This document shows, one piece after another, positions 1 to 6,594 of a DNA stretch of 64,000 nucleotides. A program made the position numbers and the translations under genes. The stretch spans positions 3,414,001-3,478,000 of the forward strand of contig NZ_CP133266.1 in assembly GCF_030915485.1 (NCBI RefSeq), given 5' to 3'. The DNA comes from Neobacillus sp. PS3-40. Lineage in GTDB: Bacteria > Bacillota > Bacilli > Bacillales > Cytobacillaceae. The notes below the pieces were generated by a model. It did not search any database. It was given only the letters and a program-made list of their open reading frames with translations, and had not been told where the DNA came from. Position 1 is the stretch's first letter. The number at the start of each line of letters is the position of its first letter.

Positions 1-273
<273 letters not shown>

Positions 274-1096
274 AAGTTTTTAAATAACAATTTACTTGAA
301 AAAATGTTTAATTACTAACAGAGTATTAAAACACATAGCCATTTGTTACATCTGCACCCAAGACATTGTGATGCAGTAGCTTAAATAGATTTAAAAGAAG
401 AAGCAGATGCCTGATTAGGTTTATGTTTTTACGATTTATGGTTCTTTGGCAATCTGGCTAGTTTCTGAATAAGTAATTAATTGGTTTAATATTAAGCACA
501 GTGAACCTTATCATAAGTAAATGAGATTTTATGGCCCAATTGTATGGATTTAAAATTGTAGAATGTTTATCGTTATTTAAAATCAACAATCACTGCATAA
601 GGGCGATGACAGAGGCGAGTTTTCTTTTCTTTTCACGCTCTTTTTGCAGATTCTGAACGACAAAAATTAACGACCTCATCAACATATTATCGAAACAATT
701 CCCACTCTTTTTCTACGATTGCGTTGTAAAAGAACCGCTAATGTTCTCTAATGACGTTTTCTGCTCTTCTTTAACAGTCGAAACAAGAATGTATACATGT
801 TTCTCATGCTTTTTCCCTTTTGGTCTAAATTAAATGTTTTCAACTATAATCAATTTTTTTATATAAAAAAATCTTGTTTTTAGTTTAAAATTATGTAAAT
901 ATATATATATGTCAAGACAGTTGTTAACCATTGGTATTTACAGTATGGAAGTGAATAAAGTTATAATTATTGAACATGGAGTCGCGGTCTTACAAATAGC
1001 CACATTTATCTTGCAATGATAGAAAACGTAAATATTAGAAAAAAAGCAGTGAATTCTGTTTTTTGATACGTAAAAATAATAGGAAGGAACGATAAA
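274..1096. other. Intergenic region upstream of nadA
   Basis: About 820 bases hold no open frame that I can support. The stretch is very AT-rich. A copy of the CATAAGGGCGATGA...GGCGAG repeat family lies near 591-630. The last 200 bases contain a run of alternating TA (about 899-910) and TGTCAAGACAGTTGTTAAC near 909-928. An operator for a NAD-responsive repressor would be expected in this region, but I cannot confirm the site. The nadA ribosome binding site (AGGAAGGAAC) lies just before the start. Confidence 0.5.
591..630 (+). repeat. Degenerate copy of the GCGCATAAGGGC...CGGCGAG interspersed repeat
   Basis: CATAAGGGCGATGACAGAGG followed by CGAGTTTTCTTTT matches the core of better copies near 19784, 24472 and, in reverse orientation, 36206. 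It keeps the CATAAGGGC start and the GGCGAGTTTTCTT end but lacks the central CGCCAATCGG palindrome arm. It is probably an eroded copy. Confidence 0.45.
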
Positions 1097-2056
1097 ATGA
1101 CAGTTACTGAAATGCATAGCCGCTTAGTTGAGGAAATTCAAGAATGGAAGAAAAAGCGCAATGCCATTCTGCTCGCTCATAACTATCAACTTCCAGAAAT
1201 TCAGGATATTGCAGACGTGTTGGGTGATTCCCTAAGTCTTGCACGCGCTACAGTGGACACCACTAAAGACGTAATCGTGTTCTGTGGTGTTCACTTTATG
1301 GCAGAAACGGCTGCCATATTGAATCCAGAGAAAACTGTGCTTCTTCCAGACCTAGAAGCTGGTTGCTCTTTAGCTGATTCAATTACAGCTGACCAACTGC
1401 GTGCATGGAAAGCAGAACATCCAGGAGCAGTTGTGGTTTCTTATGTCAATACAACTGCTGAAGTTAAGGCAGAAAGCGATTATTGTTGTACCTCTTCCAA
1501 TGCAGTAGAAATCGTGCGATCCATTCCTGAAGATACAGAGATCCTTTTCTTGCCAGATATGTTCCTTGGATCTTTCGTGAAGAATGAAACAGGTCGTGAA
1601 AATATCCATATTTGGATGGGAGAATGTCACGTACACGCGGGGATTGCTCCACATCAGGTAGAAGGTGTTCTCACACAGCATCCAGAAGCAGAACTGCTTG
1701 TGCATCCGGAATGTGGATGCTCTACTTCTAGCATGTATTTAATGTCTGAAGGAATGCTACCAAAGAGTAAAACTCATATTCTATCAACGGGTAACATGCT
1801 AAAACACTCTAAAAATTCTGATGCAGATGAATTCATCGTTGCAACAGAAGTAGGGATTATTCACCAGCTGCAAAAACAAAACCCTAAAAAACGGTTTGTC
1901 CCTGCCAATCCAGACGCCGTTTGTCCTTTTATGAAAATGATCACACTTGAAAAAGTTTTAGATGCTTTAAAAGAAAATAAACATGTGATTACGGTTCCTA
2001 CCGAAATAGCTGAGCGAGCAAAGCTTGCCATTGAGCGTATGGTATCCATAGGTTAA
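1097..2056 (+). CDS. nadA: Quinolinate synthase NadA (short form)
   Basis: NadA condenses iminoaspartate with dihydroxyacetone phosphate to give quinolinate, the first pyridine ring of de novo NAD synthesis. It uses a [4Fe-4S] cluster and works in the cytoplasm. The 319-residue protein shows the family hallmarks: LLAHNYQLPEIQDIADVLGDS near the start, VFCGVHFMAETA (first cluster Cys), ECHVHAG, HPECGCS (second Cys) and DAVCPFMKMITLEK (third Cys). At 319 residues it resembles the short archaeal/Thermotoga type. The B. subtilis protein is about 368 residues. The start is ATG 1097 behind AGGAAGG. nadB and nadC, which usually sit beside nadA in Bacillus, are absent from this window, so the gene is isolated and may be a second or displaced copy. 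Confidence 0.95.
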   Translation: MTVTEMHSRLVEEIQEWKKKRNAILLAHNYQLPEIQDIADVLGDSLSLARATVDTTKDVIVFCGVHFMAETAAILNPEKTVLLPDLEAGCSLADSITADQLRAWKAEHPGAVVVSYVNTTAEVKAESDYCCTSSNAVEIVRSIPEDTEILFLPDMFLGSFVKNETGRENIHIWMGECHVHAGIAPHQVEGVLTQHPEAELLVHPECGCSTSSMYLMSEGMLPKSKTHILSTGNMLKHSKNSDADEFIVATEVGIIHQLQKQNPKKRFVPANPDAVCPFMKMITLEKVLDALKENKHVITVPTEIAERAKLAIERMVSIG

Positions 2057-2159
2057 GTATATTGAAATAAACAACAGATTCGTTTTTTTAGCGGACTATA
2101 TCATTTTTTCTAATAGTTAAGAAGTAACTGTAATTTCATTACGAATTAATTCCAGGTAA

Positions 2160-2232
2160 ACGCTGCTTATTTCTGTGATATGCCTGCAATCACCACTCAA
2201 GGCACTGAGAAGAGGTTGTAAAAATTTAATTG
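2160..2232 (+). repeat. Interspersed repeat, TGCAATCACCACTCAAG type, copy 1
   Basis: CCTGCAATCACCACTCAAGG followed by a degenerate tail ending TAAAAATTTAATTG. It aligns by eye with 14929-15000 and 18749-18824, where the same block is preceded by CACTACTACATC. It lies between nadA and the next terminator and codes for nothing apparent. Confidence 0.45.
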
Positions 2233-2258
2233 AGATAAGAGGAATTTATTATCTTCTG

Positions 2259-2293
2259 AAGACCATTTTTAAGTAAATGGTCTATTTTTTTAT
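2259..2293 (+). terminator. Rho-independent terminator downstream of nadA
   Basis: AGACCATTT and AAATGGTCT form a perfect 9-bp stem around a six-base loop, followed by ATTTTTTTATTT. It lies about 200 bases after the nadA stop with no gene between. Confidence 0.75.
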
Positions 2294-2591
2294 TTATTGC
2301 TGATTGTTCAACACTCGGGCCAGATTGTAGAAGAAATCAAGCAAAATTAGAATACAGATTAAGGGTGATTGTGAAGTATTACACTTAAACTAACAGACAT
2401 ATTAACAAGAAGACAGTAAATAGTTGACTATTGCTAATTGTCTTGTGAACACTAGTACAATGAGGTGTTATGACTATACCACAAATAAAATAATAGCCAA
2501 AAATACACTCTTACAAATAGGCAAATATCTATTCCTCTTTGAACATGGACACATACACTATTTTTGAAACAATTTGAGGAGGAGATAAAAA

Positions 2592-2960
2592 ATGGAAAGA
2601 CAATTTTTAGGAAGCGGTATGGGAATGGGTATGGGCGGATTCCCTGGAATGGGTATGGGCGGATTCCCTGGAATGGGTATGGGTGGATTCCCTGGAATGG
2701 GTATGGGTGGATTCCCTGGAGTGGGTATGGGCGGATTCCCTGGAATGGGTATGGGTGGATTCCCTGGAATGGGTATGGGTGGATTCCCTGGAATGGGTAT
2801 GGGTGGATTCCCTGGAATGGGTATGGGTGGATTCCCTGGAATGGGTATGGGTGGATTCCCTGGAATGGGTATGGGCGGATTCCATGGAATGGGTATGGGC
2901 GGATTCCCTGGAATGGGTATGGGTGGTTTCCATAGAATGGATATACCAGGTATGCTATAA
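2592..2960 (+). CDS. Gly/Met-rich octapeptide-repeat protein
   Basis: The protein has 122 residues and an excellent ribosome binding site (GAGGAGGAGA) before ATG 2592. After a short head (MERQFLGSG) it consists of 13 nearly perfect copies of an eight-residue unit, GMGMGGFP. Two late copies have FH for FP and one has GV for GM. It ends RMDIPGML. The DNA repeats with an exact 24-bp period from about 2630 to 2935, and most variation falls at a synonymous GGC/GGT position, which suggests recent expansion under coding constraint. It has no signal peptide or Cys. Small Gly-rich repeat proteins of Bacilli are often spore-associated, but no function can be assigned. The long open frames in the other five readings are by-products of the 24-bp periodicity. 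Confidence 0.7.
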   Translation: MERQFLGSGMGMGMGGFPGMGMGGFPGMGMGGFPGMGMGGFPGVGMGGFPGMGMGGFPGMGMGGFPGMGMGGFPGMGMGGFPGMGMGGFPGMGMGGFHGMGMGGFPGMGMGGFHRMDIPGML

Positions 2961-3110
2961 CCTCGATTTCCAATACTTTAGTGATATCAACGTTTTTCCT
3001 GCAAGGGCTTTTAAACTTCAACTTACTGTAAGAAAAAACATAAGAGGGAACCCCGCGATATCTTATAGCTTATTGGTAAGTGATTGGGTAGTGTATTTAC
3101 TCATCTAAAT

Positions 3111-3330
3111 TGAGCCACTTCAATCGCGTAATCGTAAGCCACTCAATTTCCAATTAGAACACGTCTTGATTTGGAGTGAGAGGTATGATAGACTCGTCGC
3201 CGACTCGAAACACCTTAGTGTCTCGGCTTTCGAGAAAAATTATACCTCTGGAGACTCCGTGTCAAGATATTCCTGATTTTCCAGTATCACAAGGCCTAGT
3301 GGCTCACATTTTGGTAATCGGAGTGGCTCA
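3111..3330. mobile_element. 220-bp non-autonomous element with IS21-like ends (MITE)
   Basis: The ends are inverted: TGAGCCACT at 3111-3119 against AGTGGCTCA at 3322-3330. A second inner pair is AAGCCACT at 3136-3143 against AGTGGCTC at 3298-3305. The arms match over roughly 33 bases. The element starts TG and ends CA and is flanked on both sides by AAAT (3107-3110 and 3331-3334), a likely 4-bp target duplication. Repeated motifs inside each end, TG...CA termini and a short duplication are features of IS21-family ends. The centre folds into a long imperfect hairpin: TCTTGA with TCAAGA, GGAGT with ACTCC, GAGGTAT with ATACCTC, CTCGAAA with TTTCGAG. There is no istA or istB, so any movement would need a transposase in trans. 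Confidence 0.65.
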
Positions 3331-3863
3331 AAATGTAGTTAGCAAAAACAGGTAGAAAGTAGAAAAAAGAATGAAGGTCAATAAAAAGTGTTTTTCTTTA
3401 ATGGTTGCATGATGAATATAAGGTGAACTCCCATGAAAATTAAAACTGAAAAAGAGCATAAATAAATAGACTTAGGAAACCACGTTTTTAAAAAAGACTG
3501 AGCCTCTTGAAAGATACATTATAAGGTTGGTAAATCGATTGTGTCCTAGACATCTTTATTCATAATAATAAAATTGAGGGTCATTTGGAGTAAAGATTAG
3601 AAAAGGATTAATCTCCCATGGGTGCTACCTCTAAAGAGTACGCCAGTCGGTGGTACACCTTGAGCGTTAGAGTCAGACTAACGGATGGGCTCAAGTTCAA
3701 AGACCTACTTCGCCAACATTAAAACAGTATAAACTACATGCCCAATTTTAATTCTTTGTGTGCAGGAGTGATTTTTGAGTTACATGTGTGGTTAACGGGA
3801 CTTTACTTCAATTGAGCTAAAGTCTTTTTCTTATTCAAGCAAAGGGGGAGGAAAGTAGATGAA

Positions 3864-3890
3864 GAGAGATGATTTTTCATCTCTTTTTAT
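3864..3890 (+). terminator. Terminator-like hairpin
   Basis: AGAGATGA and TCATCTCT pair around a short T loop and are followed by TTTTTAT. An unused AGGGGGAGGAAAG ribosome-binding-like stretch sits just upstream, and no gene precedes it. It may be left over from a deleted gene. Confidence 0.5.
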
Positions 3891-3932
3891 ATCGTATTAG
3901 ACTTAAAAAGCATAATAAAGAGAGGAAAAAAA

Positions 3933-4076
3933 ATGAAAGAATAAAAACTTCTGTTGCTTATCGAACCAAGATTTCGAACTTATTCTTGTGGTTATGCTGA
4001 TAATGTGGATTTTATTCCTTTTCGTAATTTATTAATGGAAATAGGTACTCAATTAAACGAAAAGGTTAATGCGTAG
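3933..4076 (+). pseudogene. Short ORF remnant with an in-frame stop
   Basis: After GAGAGGAAAA, ATG 3933 opens a 48-codon frame broken by TAA at the fourth codon. It then reads through LLLLIEPRFRTYSCGYADNV and VDFIPFRNLLMEIGTQLNEK to TAG 4076. The good ribosome binding site and protein-like composition suggest a decayed small gene. I do not recognise the family. Confidence 0.25.
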
Positions 4077-4114
4077 TTCGAAATTTCTTTTAATGAAATG
4101 TTTTTCTTTGAATT

Positions 4115-4165
4115 GGTTTACAAAAATAAAAAGGAGGGTTCTATAACTAAATATAGCCCCCTCCC
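4115..4165 (-). terminator. Terminator of the Cys-rich gene
   Basis: Read on the minus strand, GGGAGGGGGCTATAT pairs with ATAGAACCCTCC and is followed by TTTTTATTTTTG. It sits directly after the stop of the minus-strand gene at 4171. Confidence 0.75.
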
Positions 4166-4170
4166 TATTT

Positions 4171-4467
4171 TCAACAATCAGCTTCAAACCGAATGGCTTG
4201 AATAAACTGACAATCAACAACAATAACTGATCCTGGCTCGGTCTCATTATCATTAAAGAAAGCACAGCAGTTATTTTTGTCAAAAGAAACGAAAACCACA
4301 TCTTCTAAGATAGTGCCACCAGATAGAAATACATCAACTTCAGTTAGTGTTTGTAATCTTCGGAGTTGATCACAGGCACATCCTTTACATTTACTTGTAC
4401 AATGTTTTTGGTTATCACAGTCATTACAATGATCGTGATGTTTTGATTTATTACTAGGTCCTGACAT
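4171..4467 (-). CDS. Small Cys/His-rich protein, possibly spore-associated
   Basis: The 98-residue protein starts behind a near-perfect ribosome binding site (GAAAGGAGGTG). Its N-terminus is hydrophilic and rich in His and Cys (KHHDHCNDCDNQKHC, then TSKCKGCACDQLRRLQ). A compact, predicted beta-rich part follows: VDVFLSGGTILEDVVFVSFD, then NCCAFFND and VIVVDCQFIQAIRFEA. It has no signal peptide. Clustered CxxC and HxxH motifs suggest metal binding or disulfide cross-linking, as in several Bacillus outer spore proteins. It is monocistronic with its own terminator. I do not recognise a named family, and the spore link is an inference from composition. Confidence 0.65.
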   Translation of the reverse strand: MSGPSNKSKHHDHCNDCDNQKHCTSKCKGCACDQLRRLQTLTEVDVFLSGGTILEDVVFVSFDKNNCCAFFNDNETEPGSVIVVDCQFIQAIRFEADC

Positions 4468-5075
4468 TTATTACACCTCCTTTCAGTTAGAAAAATAAAC
4501 TTCTTACTTTATAGTTTATTTTTGAAAAACTAAAGGAGATTGGACAAACAGTCTGGTGGATAAAAACATTTTAATTAAGTAAACATTAATATTTGTTTTT
4601 ACAATGCGAAACTAAAATAAAAAACCCATATAAGGTTTAGATAAGAGTCGATGGAGCTGATTAATTAATTATGATGTTGCACATTACGACCATATTATGC
4701 AATATAAGAGCAGCTTCTTTAATAATCGGATGTTATATTCAATATGTACAAACTTGTTACCATAGTTTTTGATCTTCCACAATCAGGCGCTTTTCTGGAG
4801 TAAGGAAAGTGTCTTTTATCTATTAGCCGGGTGGGTTCGCTGATTGAGAAAATGATCAAATTTTTTTATAAAAATTAAATAATTAATATCAAATGTGGAA
4901 TACATTTTGATCAACTTTTTATCAAAATGTATTCTTATTATTTGTCGCTAATCTTGCATTTGCATGATGTGTTTAATCAAACTTTATTTCAAAGTTACAA
5001 TAGTTATTTTCTATAAAAATCAAAAGTGTCTTCCTTTAATAAGGAATCAATGGTTATATTAAATTAATGAACTAC
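4468..5075. other. Intergenic region before the riboswitch
   Basis: About 600 AT-rich bases without a supportable gene. A degenerate copy of the CAATCAGGCGCTTTTCTGGA repeat family sits near 4781-4815. The left 60 bases carry the promoter and leader of the minus-strand Cys-rich gene. Confidence 0.5.
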
Positions 5076-5104
5076 TTGACAAAGATATTGAATTTTAATA
5101 TCCT
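5076..5104 (+). promoter_or_regulatory. Housekeeping promoter of the riboswitch-add transcript
   Basis: TTGACA (5076-5081, a perfect -35 box) lies 17 bases before TATCCT (5099-5104). The start of transcription would fall near 5111, about 20 bases before the riboswitch aptamer. Confidence 0.7.
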
Positions 5105-5130
5105 TTTCCAAAAGCAATTTAATATAAAAA

Positions 5131-5242
5131 ATTCGTATAACTCCAATGATATGGTTTGGAGGTCTCTACCAGGAACCAGTAATTCCTGATTACGAAGAAG
5201 GTACAGTAGTTGTATTTTCTTCGTAATCAGGAATTTTTTTTT
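5131..5242 (+). promoter_or_regulatory. Adenine riboswitch with overlapping terminator (transcriptional ON switch)
   Basis: The aptamer spans about 5131-5198 and carries the purine-riboswitch core: TATAA, then ATGATATGG, GGTCTCTACC, and the final GATTACGAA that closes P1 against TTCGTA. The base that pairs with the ligand in J3/1 (T5190 in GATTACG) is U, which in this family specifies adenine; guanine switches have C. The expression platform is a 19-bp hairpin: 5181-5199 (AATTCCTGATTACGAAGAA) pairs with 5217-5235 and is followed by a T run. Its left arm is the same sequence that forms the 3' sides of P3 and P1. Adenine binding should therefore prevent termination and turn the downstream gene on, as in B. 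subtilis pbuE. Confidence 0.93.
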
Positions 5243-5272
5243 GCTATTTAAATCAAATAATAGGAGGTTACA

Positions 5273-6265
5273 ATGAATTTTTCGGCGTTACCAAAAATTG
5301 AACTTCACTGCCATTTAGATGGAAGCCTTAGACCTGAAACAATCATTGATATAGCAAGGAGAGAGGGTATTAGTATCCCTTCTTTTGAAATGAAAGAAAT
5401 TCAAAAAGAGCTTATTGCTCCATTAGAATGTGAATCCCTTAATGAATATTTGAAAAGATTTGCAATCCCCAATTTAGTCATGCAGTCGAAGGAAAACTTA
5501 AGAAGAATTACCTTTGAGCTTTTTGCAGATGCGGCAGAGGAAAATGTGAAATATATGGAGGTTAGATTTGCTCCTTTACTTCACATGGCAAAGGGGTTAG
5601 ATGTGGAAGATATCATACAAAGCGTTTTAGATGGAATGAAGGATGCCAAAAATCAATATGATATAAAAGGAAACTTAATCCTGTCTTGTATGAGAACGAT
5701 GTCTTTAGCTAGTGCTTTTGAAGTCGTAGAAAAAGGTAAGTCCTTTTTAGGAAAAGGGGTCGTTGCAATCGACCTATGCTCCTCTGAAGAGGAAGGCTTT
5801 TGTGGAAAATTTGTGGAACCTATCGCATTAGCTAGAAAATATGGATACAGAGTAACGATACATGCTGGTGAAACAGGAATAGGTAAAAATGTATTAGAAG
5901 CAGTGGAACTTTTAGGCGCTGAAAGAATTGGGCATGGAATATTTATTAAGGACTGTATTGAGGCATATAACATAGTGAAGGAAAAACGAGTGGTGCTTGA
6001 AATGTGCCCTACAAGTAACGTTCAAACAAAAGCAGTGAATCATTTTAGTGAACATCCAATCTATCAATTTCATAAGGATGGAATAAAAGTAACAATTAAT
6101 ACGGATAACAGAACGGTATCAAATACAACTATGGCAAATGAATGTAAGATCGTATTTAATGAATTCAATATAAGCCATGAGAATTATAAGCAAATTTATC
6201 TTACTAGTATTGAGGCATGCTTTGCAGATTCAGAGACAAAGGAAAAGCTGAAGAAATATATGTAA
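5273..6265 (+). CDS. add: Adenosine (possibly adenine) deaminase
   Basis: This 330-residue zinc amidohydrolase of the adenosine/AMP deaminase family has its motifs in order: ELHCHLDGSLRPET (metal-binding His pair, substrate Gly), TIHAGE (metal His and catalytic Glu), ERIGHGIF, EMCPTSNVQT and INTDN (metal Asp; most relatives have TDDP). It converts adenosine to inosine in purine salvage in the cytoplasm. The start ATG 5273 follows AATAGGAGG. The adenine riboswitch immediately upstream makes expression rise with adenine, as described for add genes of some other bacteria. Adenine deaminases of the same fold exist, so adenine itself could be the substrate. The family assignment is firm and the base-versus-nucleoside choice is not. 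The gene is monocistronic. Confidence 0.93.
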   Translation: MNFSALPKIELHCHLDGSLRPETIIDIARREGISIPSFEMKEIQKELIAPLECESLNEYLKRFAIPNLVMQSKENLRRITFELFADAAEENVKYMEVRFAPLLHMAKGLDVEDIIQSVLDGMKDAKNQYDIKGNLILSCMRTMSLASAFEVVEKGKSFLGKGVVAIDLCSSEEEGFCGKFVEPIALARKYGYRVTIHAGETGIGKNVLEAVELLGAERIGHGIFIKDCIEAYNIVKEKRVVLEMCPTSNVQTKAVNHFSEHPIYQFHKDGIKVTINTDNRTVSNTTMANECKIVFNEFNISHENYKQIYLTSIEACFADSETKEKLKKYM

Positions 6266-6325
6266 TGATAGTAAAAATAAACATTTGAATGTCATTCACT
6301 AGTCAATAGGTTTCTTTGTGGATTT

Positions 6326-6408
6326 TGAATAAAGTTTGATAATTTAAAATTTAAAATAAAGTCTGATCGTTTAAAATAAGATTGATAATTTGAATAAAGA
6401 TTGATCAA
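6326..6408 (+). repeat. Tandem imperfect repeats, AATAAAGTTTGATAATTT unit
   Basis: At least four head-to-tail copies of a unit of about 18-21 bp (ATAAAGTYTGATNRTTTAAA). Related single or double units occur near 12726-12770 and, as AATAAAGTCGTTTA, at 11719. The array runs straight into the terminator at 6409. Confidence 0.6.
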
Positions 6409-6444
6409 AATCCTGTATTAATTTAAACAGGATTTTTCTTTTTT
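6409..6444 (+). terminator. Rho-independent terminator after add
   Basis: AATCCTGT and ACAGGATT form an 8-bp stem followed by TTTCTTTTTT. A closely similar hairpin follows the related repeat near 12768-12800, so repeat and terminator may travel as one unit. Confidence 0.75.
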
Positions 6445-6573
6445 GCTCTTGTTGATGTTGACATTCCCTTATTGTATTTTTTCCATTAAAGGGCCAGATT
6501 GCAGAAGATCATTTCAAATGAAAATTGCCTTCTTTTATTAAAATATACAAGAGATTGTGAAGATTTGTACTTA

Positions 6574-6594
6574 AACTAACGGGGCAGGTTAGTG
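6574..6594 (+). repeat. Palindrome at the intron's 5' exon junction
   Basis: ACTAAC and GTTAGT pair around GGGGCAG, ending one base before the intron's GTGCG. The preceding ATTGTGAAG...CTTAAACTAAC also occurs near 2370-2395 without an intron, showing that the intron sits inside a repeat. Confidence 0.55.

Larger units (their letters stand above)
2961..4132. other. Gene-poor stretch with a miniature element, a relic ORF and hairpins
   Basis: About 1.2 kb between the Gly-rich gene and the Cys-rich gene. It holds the 220-bp IS21-like element (3111-3330), a weak IS110-left-end-like stretch (about 3588-3650), a terminator-like hairpin (3864-3890) and a 48-codon frame with an early stop (3933-4076). 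I see no intact gene. Confidence 0.6.

Noticed and set aside
909-928. TGTCAAGACAGTTGTTAAC as a NAD-repressor (NiaR-type) operator for nadA
   Set aside because: The position is suitable, but I cannot match it confidently to a known consensus without a motif search.
2630-2935. CRISPR-like regular spacing of repeats
   Set aside because: The repeats are contiguous with no unique spacers and are explained by the coding octapeptide.
2452-3108. Several long overlapping frames on both strands across the Gly-rich repeat region
   Set aside because: A 24-bp repeat without stops leaves every frame open. Only the frame at 2592 has a strong ribosome binding site and a sensible start and end.
3588-3720. 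Structured, GC-richer stretch resembling the IS110 left end
   Set aside because: Only about 20 bases (TCCCATGGGTGCTAC and neighbours) match the 11.5-kb region. This is too little to call a feature, so it is mentioned only as a weak relative.
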